A stretch of 64,000 bases of DNA from Flavobacterium plurextorum (GTDB lineage: Bacteria; Bacteroidota; Bacteroidia; Flavobacteriales; Flavobacteriaceae). Below are positions 18,233 through 27,584 of this stretch, one piece after another. The stretch is taken from positions 62,001 to 126,000 of the forward strand of contig NZ_MUHD01000027.1 in NCBI RefSeq assembly GCF_002217395.1, written 5' to 3'. The first letter of the stretch is position 1, and each line of letters opens with the position of its first letter. Below the pieces are notes generated by a model. The model searched no databases. It saw only the letters and a program-made list of their open reading frames with translations, and was not told the DNA's origin. The position numbers and the translations under genes were made by a program.

Positions 18233-18404
18233 TGATCAAATCGTTTATAAAAAAAGTTCTGAAAGACAAAAGAACCTCATGCAGATTTGTGCAAAGGCTC
18301 TGTTTTTGTAATTTTTTATAAAGGTACAGTTAAAAATTAAGTTCTCTTTTTACTTTTAGAATATATTCGAATTTCAAATTAGAGAGCATTTAAGATTCTA
18401 TAAA

Positions 18405-20132
18405 TTATGAGATTTTAGAACTAATATGCTCAAAAAGTATATTGAATTTGTCGCCGAGTTTTTTCTTAAGGCGCTGTTTGGATTTTTTTACAGCATCAGG
18501 TGTTATTCCTAATAATTCGGAGATTTCAGTATTATTAAAATTTAGTTTTTGCAGTAATAGAATTCGTTTATTAGAATCAGTGAGTTCAGGAAAATCTTCT
18601 TCCAGTAAACGATGAAACTCGGGATGTACTTTTTGAAATTCTTTTTTGAAAATTTTCCAGTTTTCCTCCGTCATCAAATGTGATTCAAGTAAAATATTCA
18701 GATTTTCTTTTTCAGAATCGCTGTGAGATGAATTTTTAATTTGATTTATTTCAGATCTTAAACTTTTTATTTGATTGTTTTTTTCTTTCAAATGAGCGGC
18801 ATGCGCATCTAAATTTTCATTTGCTTCAGATAATTTTTGCTCATTTTTTATTTTCTCTGTCTTTAACGAAAAGACCTTTTCGCTGTATTCAATCTGTCTG
18901 TTTTTTAAATGCTTTTTAAAATTAAAAATAAGAAAAATCAATAAGGAAAGAGCAAGAATAATAATTACGGCATAAACATTTTTTATCGAAATTTCATTCT
19001 TGTATTGTTCGTTTGTACGATTAATATTTTGCTGAAATTTTTCTTTTTGAATCATCCAGTTTACTTTGTTGATAGCCATATCGCCATCTTTGTTTTTAAG
19101 AGAATCTTCAAGAACAAGCATTCGTCTTCTTAAAATTAATTCTTCATCAGCTTTGTTTTGATGCTGCAGGATTCTCAATTTAAGCTGAATGATTTGAAGT
19201 TCTGATTTTTCAAAATAAGTTTTTGAGTACACAATATTCTCAGCCTCTTTTAAAGCTTGATCTGCTTTAGTAAAATCGTTGTCATCTAAATATAGTTCCG
19301 CCAGTAAAATAGAAGCATACATTGTGTTCTGGTAGCTTTTTTCAGCTTTTGAGATACTGATATCTTTTTTGACTAATGAAATAGCCGATTTAAAATCGCC
19401 TTGTTTTTGTTTTACAAGTGCCAAATCTCCCAAAGCTTTAGCATAGCGCACTTTATTCTGAATTTCCTGCGATAATTTGGCAGTTTGTAAAAAATAATAT
19501 TCCGCTTTTTTAAGATCAGAAGTATGCAGATAATTTGCACCAATAGCATTTGTTATCGAAGCATATTCGATGCTTTTTTTAGGAGCATTTTTTTGGGCAA
19601 GATCTAAATAGTATGCTGCCTCTTTATAGTCACCAAGTGTTTGCATAATCCATCCAATTTTTTTGAAAGATTCACCTGGTAAGATTATTTTTTCGGCCGG
19701 CAGTTTTTCAATCTTATCAATAACTTTGAGAAGGAGCGGAGTCATCTTTATGAAATCTCTGTAATAATAAAGATAACTTACATAATTAAGCTGTGTCCAA
19801 ATTTCAATGCTTTGTTCTTTTAAAAGTGCCGCTTTTTTAATCGACTGCTGATAATGAAAATCGCTTTTTTTGTTTACTGCATTATAAAAATTACTGTATC
19901 CGTTGGCAAGTAACGCCTCATAAAAAACGCTGTAGTTTTTATTTTGATACAATGGTTTTAAAAAGTTTTTTAATGCCACTGTATCTTTCTCAAAAGATTT
20001 TTCCTGATTTAATACGGCCTCATAATTTTTAATTTCATTTTTTGAAAAAGAAATTTGAATAGGAGCGTTTTGTGCTTTTAATAGAAAGGCAAAAAAGACT
20101 AAAGCGATGCAGTAGATTTTCTTTGAAAACAT
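18405..20132 (-). CDS. Membrane-anchored TPR protein with LuxR-type HTH
   Basis: A 575-residue regulator of a type common in Flavobacteria. A signal-like N-terminus ends KAQN (about residue 22). TPR-like helices cover about 90-350 (for example GWIMQTLGDYKEAAYYLDLAQ and YAKALGDLALVKQKQGDFKSA). A transmembrane helix lies near 385-407 (VYAVIIILALSLLIFLIFNF), followed by a coiled coil (about 410-475). A C-terminal helix-turn-helix lies near 515-560 (LTDSNKRILLLQKLNFNNTEISELLGITPDAVKKSKQRLKKKLG). TPRs would be periplasmic and the DNA-binding domain cytoplasmic. The target is unknown; the divergent or adjacent genes give no clear clue. Confidence 0.82.
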   Translation of the reverse strand: MFSKKIYCIALVFFAFLLKAQNAPIQISFSKNEIKNYEAVLNQEKSFEKDTVALKNFLKPLYQNKNYSVFYEALLANGYSNFYNAVNKKSDFHYQQSIKKAALLKEQSIEIWTQLNYVSYLYYYRDFIKMTPLLLKVIDKIEKLPAEKIILPGESFKKIGWIMQTLGDYKEAAYYLDLAQKNAPKKSIEYASITNAIGANYLHTSDLKKAEYYFLQTAKLSQEIQNKVRYAKALGDLALVKQKQGDFKSAISLVKKDISISKAEKSYQNTMYASILLAELYLDDNDFTKADQALKEAENIVYSKTYFEKSELQIIQLKLRILQHQNKADEELILRRRMLVLEDSLKNKDGDMAINKVNWMIQKEKFQQNINRTNEQYKNEISIKNVYAVIIILALSLLIFLIFNFKKHLKNRQIEYSEKVFSLKTEKIKNEQKLSEANENLDAHAAHLKEKNNQIKSLRSEINQIKNSSHSDSEKENLNILLESHLMTEENWKIFKKEFQKVHPEFHRLLEEDFPELTDSNKRILLLQKLNFNNTEISELLGITPDAVKKSKQRLKKKLGDKFNILFEHISSKIS

Positions 20133-20586
20133 TTTTTCTTAGTTGTGGTTTTTGTTTTTGGGATCGTAAAAATAGCGAAAAAAGTTACGTTTCTAAACCA
20201 AAAAACATAATGTATTGATTTTGTTAGATTTCTAAACGTAAATGTCCCCTATTTGTCCCCCTCACTTTTTATCGTTTAAATTCTTTCTAGAGTAGTTTTG
20301 CCACAACAATATCCGAACTTGAAAAAGCTCGTATATACCGCAAATTGAGATGTTTTTGCGGCCTCATTTTTCAGCGTTAGGAACTGCTGTGGTAACTGTA
20401 GAAAATTTTATTGCCCCAACTGTTGTCCCCCAATATAAGACAGTCCAATTCGATTTTATAGTAGATGCAGTAATAGTTCCAGCGCTGATTAACAGTGGCA
20501 ATAGTTCCAGTAACGGAATGTTCGTTAGCACAGTTTTTAAAACTGGATAAACGCTCACAGGAAATTTACTGTAGTAAAAACGGAAT
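20133..20586. other. Intergenic stretch, possible decayed coding sequence
   Basis: 454 bp with no gene I can support. From about 20360 to 20550 both strands are open for over 60 codons and the base composition is richer in G and C than the flanks. One strand reads as a Val/Thr-rich segment, the other as a Leu/Thr/Ser-rich segment. Neither has a start context, family resemblance or signal, so a remnant of a repetitive secreted protein is possible but unproven. Confidence 0.35.
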
Positions 20587-21447
20587 TTATTTAACGATAT
20601 TTAAATCTTTAAAAATAGATTTCGTTATATCCTTTCTGCAATTTCCGAAAGCTGCGTTATTAATTTTTCGATCTTGTAAAAGACGTGTTGCAAAAAAATA
20701 AGTATCATTATTATTTACAATATAGCCAACCCACCATCCAGTATTGATTTCGTTTTCTCTTGTCCAACCCGTTTTCGAATAAATAGAGTAGCCTTTATTT
20801 TGCTCCGTCAGCATTACTTTTTTTACAATCTGCATATTACGTTTTGAAAATGGAAGCTTTTCGTCGTACAGATTTTTTAGAAATTCGACTTGATTAAGAG
20901 GGGAAATTTTAAAGTTGCCAAAATTCCAAAAATCGGCATCCGTTTGCGACATATCGAGATTTCCGTAATGACACAATGATAAATATTTTTTGTAATTATC
21001 CTTTCCAATTTTCTTTGCCAACTCCACAAATGCCCAGCCTGCAGAAACTTCAAAAGCTTCTTTTACCGTTATGTCATGGTAAATCTCGGGACGATAACCA
21101 TATTTTATAGTATCTGTAGTTCCCGGCCATTTTACGACGTCATTTTCGCTGGAAATAGTTTTTGTTTCTAATGCTATAAGCAGATTAATAATTTTGAAAG
21201 TCGATGCAGGAAGTGTTTCTTTCTTGGTTCCAATCGTGTCAGATAAAAACCATGTATGCTTATTGTTATCATAAATGGCAATCGAACCTTCGACATTGCA
21301 GTTGTCAAAATATTTTTTAAAATTAGAATGCACGACAATTTTATCACGGTTTGATACAATTGTGCGATCACCTTTTTGTAGATTGGATGAGCAAGAGAAA
21401 AGAAACCCAGCAAAAAGAAATACCGTAAATAATTGTTTCAAATTCAT
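20587..21447 (-). CDS. Class D (OXA-type) beta-lactamase family lipoprotein
   Basis: A 286-residue class D beta-lactamase homologue with a lipobox (FLFS-Cys19), so it is probably membrane-anchored in the periplasm. The active-site motif is Ser82-Thr-Phe-Lys85 (PASTFKI), YGN is at 161-163, KTG at 225-227 and WWVG follows. The second motif, normally Ser-X-Val, reads Ser135-Ala-Gly137. The Val beside the carboxylated Lys is therefore replaced by Gly, which may alter lysine carbamylation or hydrolysis. The family assignment is firm, and beta-lactam hydrolysis is plausible but unproven. It lies about 200 bp from the peptidoglycan-utilization genes and is probably a separate unit. Confidence 0.88.
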   Translation of the reverse strand: MNLKQLFTVFLFAGFLFSCSSNLQKGDRTIVSNRDKIVVHSNFKKYFDNCNVEGSIAIYDNNKHTWFLSDTIGTKKETLPASTFKIINLLIALETKTISSENDVVKWPGTTDTIKYGYRPEIYHDITVKEAFEVSAGWAFVELAKKIGKDNYKKYLSLCHYGNLDMSQTDADFWNFGNFKISPLNQVEFLKNLYDEKLPFSKRNMQIVKKVMLTEQNKGYSIYSKTGWTRENEINTGWWVGYIVNNNDTYFFATRLLQDRKINNAAFGNCRKDITKSIFKDLNIVK

Positions 21448-21646
21448 TTTGCTCCTTTAATATTACACGGACTTTTTTTTAGTTTCAGATGTGGTTTTGT
21501 GAAAAGTTTTGCAACGAATTTACTTCGTCTGTTCGCTGTCGCTCGAGTCACGAATTTCTACGAATTAAATTATTCAAATGAATAATCAATTTACTTAATT
21601 AGAATAAAAAATTTAGTGTCAATTGGTGACAAAAAAACAAAGTCTT

Positions 21647-22918
21647 TTACACCTTAAAAATTAAATTCTTTTTGTAGAAAACCCATAAAATCAATGACCA
21701 AAAAATGGCATACGAGATTGCATAAGCAAGTGACGAATTCATTGGATTTTCAAAACACGGCACAATCCAAAATTTGTAAATTAAGGTTTGAAGATTGATT
21801 TCTTCTCCAGTTAAATCTGGGCTTTGCATTTTTATCGAACTCATTACTCTAGGAATCACACCAGAAAAGTAAAATACAATCATTGGATTTACACCCCAGA
21901 TCAAGAATAGTTTTGTCCATTTTTTATAGTTGGCAACATCAATAATATAATACAGCAAGGTTAAGCATATTGTTGCAATTCCGGCCGTATACAAAACGTA
22001 TGAACTTGTCCAAAGCGATTTGTTTATTGGGAAAATAATATTCCAAAGTAAACCAAGAGCCCACAAAACAATTCCTGAAATTGCCAGTTTTTTTATGATT
22101 TCAGTTTTAGAAATTTGTAAGTTTAAAATCTGTCCAATAAACATTCCAAGGATTCCTGTGCCAATAGCTGGCAGCGTGCTTAAAATTCCTTCAGGATCCC
22201 AAGTTTTAGATACGCTCCATAAATGTCCATTTAAAACTAAATTGTCTAACCATGCCGCAAGATTAGTCTCTTTTTCAAAATTGGCAGCGCCAATTCCGGG
22301 AACGGGAACAAAAGCCATTAAAATATAATAACCCACTAATATCGAAGCAAGAACTAAAAGTTGTGATTTTAAATTTGTTTTCAAGTACAATAACGAAGCG
22401 AAGAAATAAACAATACCAATTCGTTGAAGAACGCCTGGAATTCTAACATCTTCAAAAGCTTCTAATTTGCTGTAAGCAAGAAAAATCATCAACGTAAAAA
22501 TTCCAAAAACAAGATACGTTTTAACCTTTAAAGTAAAGTTTCCTAAAAGAGCATAAGCAACGGCAAAAGTTATGGCTAATCGAATGAGTAATAATGGGAT
22601 TCCTTCTAAATCAAATAAGTGTATCCTGCTGAAAAAGTTTAGAGATAATCCCAAACAGAAAATTCGAAGAGAACGAACCAAAATTTTATTGAATACAGCT
22701 GCATCAAAATGCTTTGTTGGCATTGCAAAAGGTATTGCAGTTCCCATTATAAAAACAAAAAAAGGAAAAACTAAATCTGTAGGAGTGCAGCCGTGCCATT
22801 CAGCATGTTCTAAAGGCGGATAAATAGAAGCCCAGCTTCCAGGATTGTTGACAATAGTCATTAATAATATTGTAAATCCTCTAAATACATCCAGTGAGGT
22901 TAAACGTTCTTTTGTCAT
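21647..22918 (-). CDS. nagX: NagX/HGSNAT-like acyltransferase membrane protein (DUF5009)
   Basis: A 423-residue integral membrane protein with about ten hydrophobic segments. It has the diagnostic start RLTSLDVFRGFTILLMTIVNNPGSW and the segments WHGCTPTDLVFPFFVFIMG, PGVLQRIGIVYF and WGVNPMIVFYFSG. This family (COG4299, NagX in amino-sugar regulons) is related to human heparan-alpha-glucosaminide N-acetyltransferase and is thought to act on amino sugars at the membrane. It is the last gene of a minus-strand run from namZ through murQ, the symporter, nagZ and anmK. The context fits acetylation or handling of glucosamine-containing wall fragments. The exact reaction is not established for bacterial members. 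Confidence 0.8.
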   Translation of the reverse strand: MTKERLTSLDVFRGFTILLMTIVNNPGSWASIYPPLEHAEWHGCTPTDLVFPFFVFIMGTAIPFAMPTKHFDAAVFNKILVRSLRIFCLGLSLNFFSRIHLFDLEGIPLLLIRLAITFAVAYALLGNFTLKVKTYLVFGIFTLMIFLAYSKLEAFEDVRIPGVLQRIGIVYFFASLLYLKTNLKSQLLVLASILVGYYILMAFVPVPGIGAANFEKETNLAAWLDNLVLNGHLWSVSKTWDPEGILSTLPAIGTGILGMFIGQILNLQISKTEIIKKLAISGIVLWALGLLWNIIFPINKSLWTSSYVLYTAGIATICLTLLYYIIDVANYKKWTKLFLIWGVNPMIVFYFSGVIPRVMSSIKMQSPDLTGEEINLQTLIYKFWIVPCFENPMNSSLAYAISYAIFWSLILWVFYKKNLIFKV

Positions 22919-23095
22919 TGGGTTGGTTTTGGGTTCTGTTAATTATTTAAAAGGGAAACTTTTAAAGCTGCTGTACGGACACAATTATAAAAAGTAACAC
23001 GGATTGCACTAATTGTCACTAATTTGTTTGTGAAATTTGTGTTCAAATTGTTTTATAATATTTGTGTTCATACGGTAGACTTTTAGAGTGTTTGT

Positions 23096-24304
23096 TTATG
23101 ATGGAAAAGAAATTTTTCCCATTGATACTGATGGAATTCTTTTACGGGATCCAAAATCAGAGTTTCCTCCAGAAACTGTTTCGTTTGCTAAAATGGCAAA
23201 TAAGATTGCTTCTTTTGCATCGCCCGAAATTCCAAGCGAATCAGTATTAGTAAAAGTACAAGACAGCAGTTCTTTCAGCCAGCCTGTCAACAACGGATTA
23301 TGAGCGCCTCCGCCAGACATATAAATAGTAAAACTTTCTATTGGATAAGTTGTATTACTGATTGTTGAATTTATGGCTTCTGCTATCGTTTCAGCACTAA
23401 ATCGGGTTAATGTCGCTAATAAATCTTCAATAGAAATATTTTCTGTACCGCTTTTAGTTTGCGCATTTCTCACATATTCAATACTAAAAAGCTCTGGACC
23501 TGTGGTTTTTGGAAATGGCGCTTGAAAAAAATCATCAGCTTTTAAAGCTTCTAAAAGAGATAGATTTACAGTGCCTTTTTTTGCAATTTCAGCATCTTTA
23601 TCATACGCTTTATCAGGAAATGAAAGTCTGGTAAAAGCATCAATTAAAGTATTTCCAGTTCCTGTATCCGTTACAAAAACTTCTTCGGGATTATGATTGG
23701 AAGGTAAAAAAGTAAAATTGGCAATACCGCCCATATTTAGCATAATGCGATTTTCGCCTTTTTTACTAAACAGAAAATAATCTCCATAAACAGCTAACGG
23801 TGCACCTTCGCCGCCCGCAGCTATATGTTTTTGTCTAAAATCTGAAATGGTTAAGATTCCAGTTTTTACAGCAATATGATCTCCATCTCCAATTTGTAAA
23901 GTACCGTTTGTAAAATTTTCCAACTGGTGTAGAATTTTTGGAGCATGAAAAACGGTTTGCCCGTGCGAGGCTACTAAATCAACTTTTGAAGTTGGGATTT
24001 TCCAACGATTTAAACAATCGAGAATCATATTAGCATGAAGAATTCCGATCCATTCATTTAATAAAACTAGTTTCTGAAAATCAATAGTAGGTTTTGCAAA
24101 TACGCTTCTGATTTCTGATTTTATTTCTTCTGAATAATCGACTGTATCAAATTCTAATAATTGAACTTCAGTGTTTTCTCCAGAACCAGTAATTTTGCAC
24201 AAAGCCACATCTAAACCATCCAAAGAGGTGCCAGACATTAGCCCAACAATAATTCGGGAAGGCTTTTTTGCGATTTCATACAGTGATTCTAAATTTGCAT
24301 TCAT
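23096..24304 (-). CDS. anmK: Anhydro-N-acetylmuramic acid kinase
   Basis: A 402-residue AnmK homologue. The N-terminal ATP-binding motif GLMSGTSLDGLDVALCKI (about 22-39), LVASHGQTVFHAP, NMGGIANFT, DTGTGNTLIDA and the C-terminal MSGGGAHNPLL are all diagnostic. AnmK cleaves the 1,6-anhydro ring of anhydroMurNAc and phosphorylates it to MurNAc-6-P, the substrate of MurQ. It lies between nagZ and nagX on the minus strand, with murQ upstream in the same run, so the wall-recycling context is direct. It is slightly longer than the E. coli enzyme because of an N-terminal extension of about 15 residues. Confidence 0.95.
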   Translation of the reverse strand: MNANLESLYEIAKKPSRIIVGLMSGTSLDGLDVALCKITGSGENTEVQLLEFDTVDYSEEIKSEIRSVFAKPTIDFQKLVLLNEWIGILHANMILDCLNRWKIPTSKVDLVASHGQTVFHAPKILHQLENFTNGTLQIGDGDHIAVKTGILTISDFRQKHIAAGGEGAPLAVYGDYFLFSKKGENRIMLNMGGIANFTFLPSNHNPEEVFVTDTGTGNTLIDAFTRLSFPDKAYDKDAEIAKKGTVNLSLLEALKADDFFQAPFPKTTGPELFSIEYVRNAQTKSGTENISIEDLLATLTRFSAETIAEAINSTISNTTYPIESFTIYMSGGGAHNPLLTGWLKELLSCTFTNTDSLGISGDAKEAILFAILANETVSGGNSDFGSRKRIPSVSMGKISFPS

Positions 24305-24474
24305 AATTTTTACTTTTAAAAGTGCATTAAATATACTTTTTTAAACCATGTAAGTATTATAAGTTTACTTAAGCAGTATTTTGAGAAAACTCTAAAATGA
24401 ACTTATATTTTTTATATGGTTAATTTATTACAGATTTTATTTAACCTTTTGATTTTGTATAAGTAGAACTTTTT

Positions 24475-27471
24475 TTATTTGATAACAGCGTCCTGAATTA
24501 TCTTTTGAATATCTTCTCTAATTTTTCCTTTAGATAATTTATTCTCGTCATTTACAACTTCTGGATAAGTTCTATTGGATAAAAATACATAAACAATTTC
24601 TGTTTCTGGATCAACCCAAGCTATGTTTCCTGTAAATCCAGTATGACCAAAACTCGCCTCAGAAACACAACTGCAAGTTGGTCCGCCTTTTCCAACTCTT
24701 TTGTCAAAACCTAAACCTCTCTGAATTCCTTTGTCTTTGTAATAGCAAGTATTGAAAGCATTAAATGTCTGTTCAGAAAAATATTGTTTACCGCCGTAAT
24801 TTCCTTTTTGTAAAAACAGCTGCATCATTTTGGCAACATCCATAGCATTAGAAAAAACTCCTGCATGACCAGCAACTCCGCCTTCCATAGCGGCAGCCAT
24901 ATCGTGAACATATCCTTGAATAAGCTGATGTCTAAAATAAGTATCAATTTCAGTAGGAGCAATGCTGTTTTTATCAAATTTATTTAACGGATTGTAAAGT
25001 GTATTATTCATGCCAAGTGTACTGAAAAAGTTTTCTTTACTTAGATTTTCAAGCTTTTTATGTGTTTTCTTTTCTAAGTATTCTTTTAAAATTATAAAAG
25101 TAAAATCACTGTATTTGTATTCTTTTTTTACGGCTACTGGACTTTTTGCAATGATTTTCATGATGGTATCGTGATAATCATCTCGAATAAAAAGGCTGTC
25201 TGCAACTTTTGTCGAAAACTTAGAATCAGCTGTTTTGCGATAGTATTTTGCAGAAGGTTTACCATCGTTATCAAGCGTTGCTTTGTAAAACGGAATCCAA
25301 GCCTGCAGTCCGGCGTAATGCGTTAACAAATCTTTGAAAATTATGTTTTCTTTATTTGTTTTTGCAAAAAACGGAACCATATCTTTTAGTTTGGTATCTA
25401 AAGTCACTTTGTTTTTATCATACAATTGCATCACATTTGGCAATGTAGAAATCATTTTCGAAATGGAAGCAACATCATACAAATCTGAATTGGTAACCTT
25501 TTTTTGATTGTCATAGGTTTGATAACCGTATGATTTCTGAAAAAAAACTTTTCCTTTTCTAGCAGCCAATACTTGCATTCCAGGAGTCATTTTTCCGTCA
25601 ATTGCTTTTTGAGCAATCGCATCTATTTTAGATAAAACAGCAGAATTCATTCCCACATTTTCTGGAGTTGTAAATCCTAAACGGTTTGTTTTTTCCGTTG
25701 ATAAACCGTCATTTACCTTAAACGAATCATTAATCGATACAGGCAGTTTTCCTTTTGCATCGACAGCACCAAATAATATTTCTGCAGAAACAACTTGACT
25801 TATATTTGAGTTTTGATATGAAACAACTAGTCCTTCAATATCATCAAAATTAGTAACAGGCAATAATGAATATGGTTTTGTAAAAATGTCCAAAATCACT
25901 TTGTTGTGTTTAGCGATTTCTTGCAGCCAAAGCAATTCAGTATCAGTGAAATTCTGCTTTTCCCAAGTTTTATTTAGTTTATGAAAGCCGATAATTACAG
26001 TATCGTAATTTTTTAGTTCTTGATTTAAACTGTCAATATTAGTATTTGATACTTCTGTAATTTCAGTGTATTTTTTTAAAGTAGTTACAAAAGTGCTGTT
26101 AACATCATCTCCTAGTTTTACATACGCTATTTTTTGATCTAGGTTTTTGATGGGTAGAATTTCTTTTTCATTTTTTAAAACGGTAATCGCATTTTCGTAA
26201 AGTTTATAATGCAAAGCGTCATTTTGCGTCGGATTAAGATCGTTATAAATATTATTCATATCGATCGGTTTGTACTTGTTTAATCCGGCTTTAAATTTAT
26301 AATGCAATATTTTTTTTACGGAATGTGCTAAACGTTCTTCAGTAATTACACCTTGAGCATAAGCTTCTTCTAATTTTTGAAAAGCTTCGGGTACATTATC
26401 AGGACCAAGAAAAATATCATTTCCGGCAAGAAGAACAGCTATTTCTAAATCTCCGGGACCTTTAAAATCAGTTGCACCTTTCATTGCCAAACCATCAGTA
26501 AAAATCAAACCGTTGAAGCCTAATTCTTTTTGAAGCAGATTGGTTACAATGTTATAAGAAGCGGAAGATGGAATATTAGATTGCGGCTCTAAACTTGGAA
26601 TGTTTAAATGTGCCACCATTACAGAAACTAAACCTTCGTCGAAAGTTTTTTTGTACGGATATAATTCAACCAATTCAATTCGTTCTTTCGAAAAATCAAT
26701 TAGAGGTAATGCTTTATGCGAATCTACAGAGGTGTCACCATGTCCTGGAAAATGTTTTCCTGTACAAAAAACACCTTGACCTTGCACGCCTTTCATCAAA
26801 GCAATGGCTCTGTTGCTTACATTGACTTTGTCTTCTCCAAAAGAACGGTTGCCAATAATTGGATTTTTCGGATTGGTATTAATGTCTAAAACAGGAGCAA
26901 AGTTGAAATGAATTCCGATACGTTTGTTTTCATTCGCCATATTTCGTCCAACATTCTCAATTAAACTCAAATCCTGAATAGCTCCCAAAGTCATATTCCA
27001 AGGATAAATATAAGTCGAATCTAAACGCATGCCCAATCCCCATTCGCCGTCAATAGCAATGAATAATGGCACTTTTGATTTTGACTGATACAAGTTGGTT
27101 AATTTTGCCTGACGAACTGGCCCACCCTGAAAAAAAATTAATCCGCCTACTTTATAATCTTGAATTAAGGTGCTGACTTCTTTTGTATGTACGGAATCTT
27201 TATTAGAATAAGCGGAAATCATAAAGAGCTGGCCTATTTTTTCTCTCGCCGACATTTTATTGTAAATACTATCAACCCAAGCCGTTTCTTTGTCGGAATC
27301 TTTAAAAAAAGTTTTTTTCTCAGATGCGGCTTTTGGTTTGTAAACAACGGTATCTTTTAAAGGAATATCTGTTTTTACAGTTGTAATTGCAGTGTTTTTT
27401 TTAGAAGCACAATTGGTAATCAAAAAAAGAAATGCGGTGTATAGGCTGATTCTTATGAAGTAATTTTTCAT
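24475..27471 (-). CDS. nagZ: GH3 NagZ-type N-acetylglucosaminidase fused to a serine beta-lactamase-like domain (lipoprotein)
   Basis: A 998-residue fusion. The lipobox at FLITN-Cys21 indicates a membrane-anchored lipoprotein. The GH3 domain (about 65-400) has the NagZ signature KHFPGHGDTSVDSH (239-252, general acid/base His) and nucleophile Asp326 in FTDGLAM. A Rossmann-like GH3 C-domain follows (about 420-590). The C-terminal part (about 605-995) is a class C beta-lactamase/AmpH-like serine hydrolase with Ser669-Ile-Ser-Lys672, YSD and HTGFTG. In Bacillus, separate NagZ and AmiE proteins remove GlcNAc and cleave the lactyl-peptide amide. This fusion may combine both jobs. Its hydrolase half resembles the separate protein at 46056-47348. 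Confidence 0.93.
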   Translation of the reverse strand: MKNYFIRISLYTAFLFLITNCASKKNTAITTVKTDIPLKDTVVYKPKAASEKKTFFKDSDKETAWVDSIYNKMSAREKIGQLFMISAYSNKDSVHTKEVSTLIQDYKVGGLIFFQGGPVRQAKLTNLYQSKSKVPLFIAIDGEWGLGMRLDSTYIYPWNMTLGAIQDLSLIENVGRNMANENKRIGIHFNFAPVLDINTNPKNPIIGNRSFGEDKVNVSNRAIALMKGVQGQGVFCTGKHFPGHGDTSVDSHKALPLIDFSKERIELVELYPYKKTFDEGLVSVMVAHLNIPSLEPQSNIPSSASYNIVTNLLQKELGFNGLIFTDGLAMKGATDFKGPGDLEIAVLLAGNDIFLGPDNVPEAFQKLEEAYAQGVITEERLAHSVKKILHYKFKAGLNKYKPIDMNNIYNDLNPTQNDALHYKLYENAITVLKNEKEILPIKNLDQKIAYVKLGDDVNSTFVTTLKKYTEITEVSNTNIDSLNQELKNYDTVIIGFHKLNKTWEKQNFTDTELLWLQEIAKHNKVILDIFTKPYSLLPVTNFDDIEGLVVSYQNSNISQVVSAEILFGAVDAKGKLPVSINDSFKVNDGLSTEKTNRLGFTTPENVGMNSAVLSKIDAIAQKAIDGKMTPGMQVLAARKGKVFFQKSYGYQTYDNQKKVTNSDLYDVASISKMISTLPNVMQLYDKNKVTLDTKLKDMVPFFAKTNKENIIFKDLLTHYAGLQAWIPFYKATLDNDGKPSAKYYRKTADSKFSTKVADSLFIRDDYHDTIMKIIAKSPVAVKKEYKYSDFTFIILKEYLEKKTHKKLENLSKENFFSTLGMNNTLYNPLNKFDKNSIAPTEIDTYFRHQLIQGYVHDMAAAMEGGVAGHAGVFSNAMDVAKMMQLFLQKGNYGGKQYFSEQTFNAFNTCYYKDKGIQRGLGFDKRVGKGGPTCSCVSEASFGHTGFTGNIAWVDPETEIVYVFLSNRTYPEVVNDENKLSKGKIREDIQKIIQDAVIK

Positions 27472-27512
27472 AATATATTTTGTTTTGAACGAATAGGTTT
27501 TAATTAGCTTCT

Positions 27513-27540
27513 ACCCATTAAAGGATGATTTTCAATGGGT
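27513..27540. repeat. Short inverted repeat between the symporter and nagZ genes
   Basis: ACCCATT and AATGGGT form a 7-bp stem with a 14-nt loop. It could be a weak processing or termination signal inside the minus-strand run. The T-rich side lies in the plus direction, so termination of the minus transcript is doubtful. Confidence 0.3.
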
Positions 27541-27584
27541 GAGCTTTTATTTTATTTAGCAAATTGGGCTTGCTTTTATATAGT

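Noticed and set aside
20350..20701. Short plus-strand reading frames around 20.35-20.70 kb as genes
   Set aside because: They lack start context and family resemblance, and the second overlaps the 3' end of the class D beta-lactamase gene on the opposite strand.
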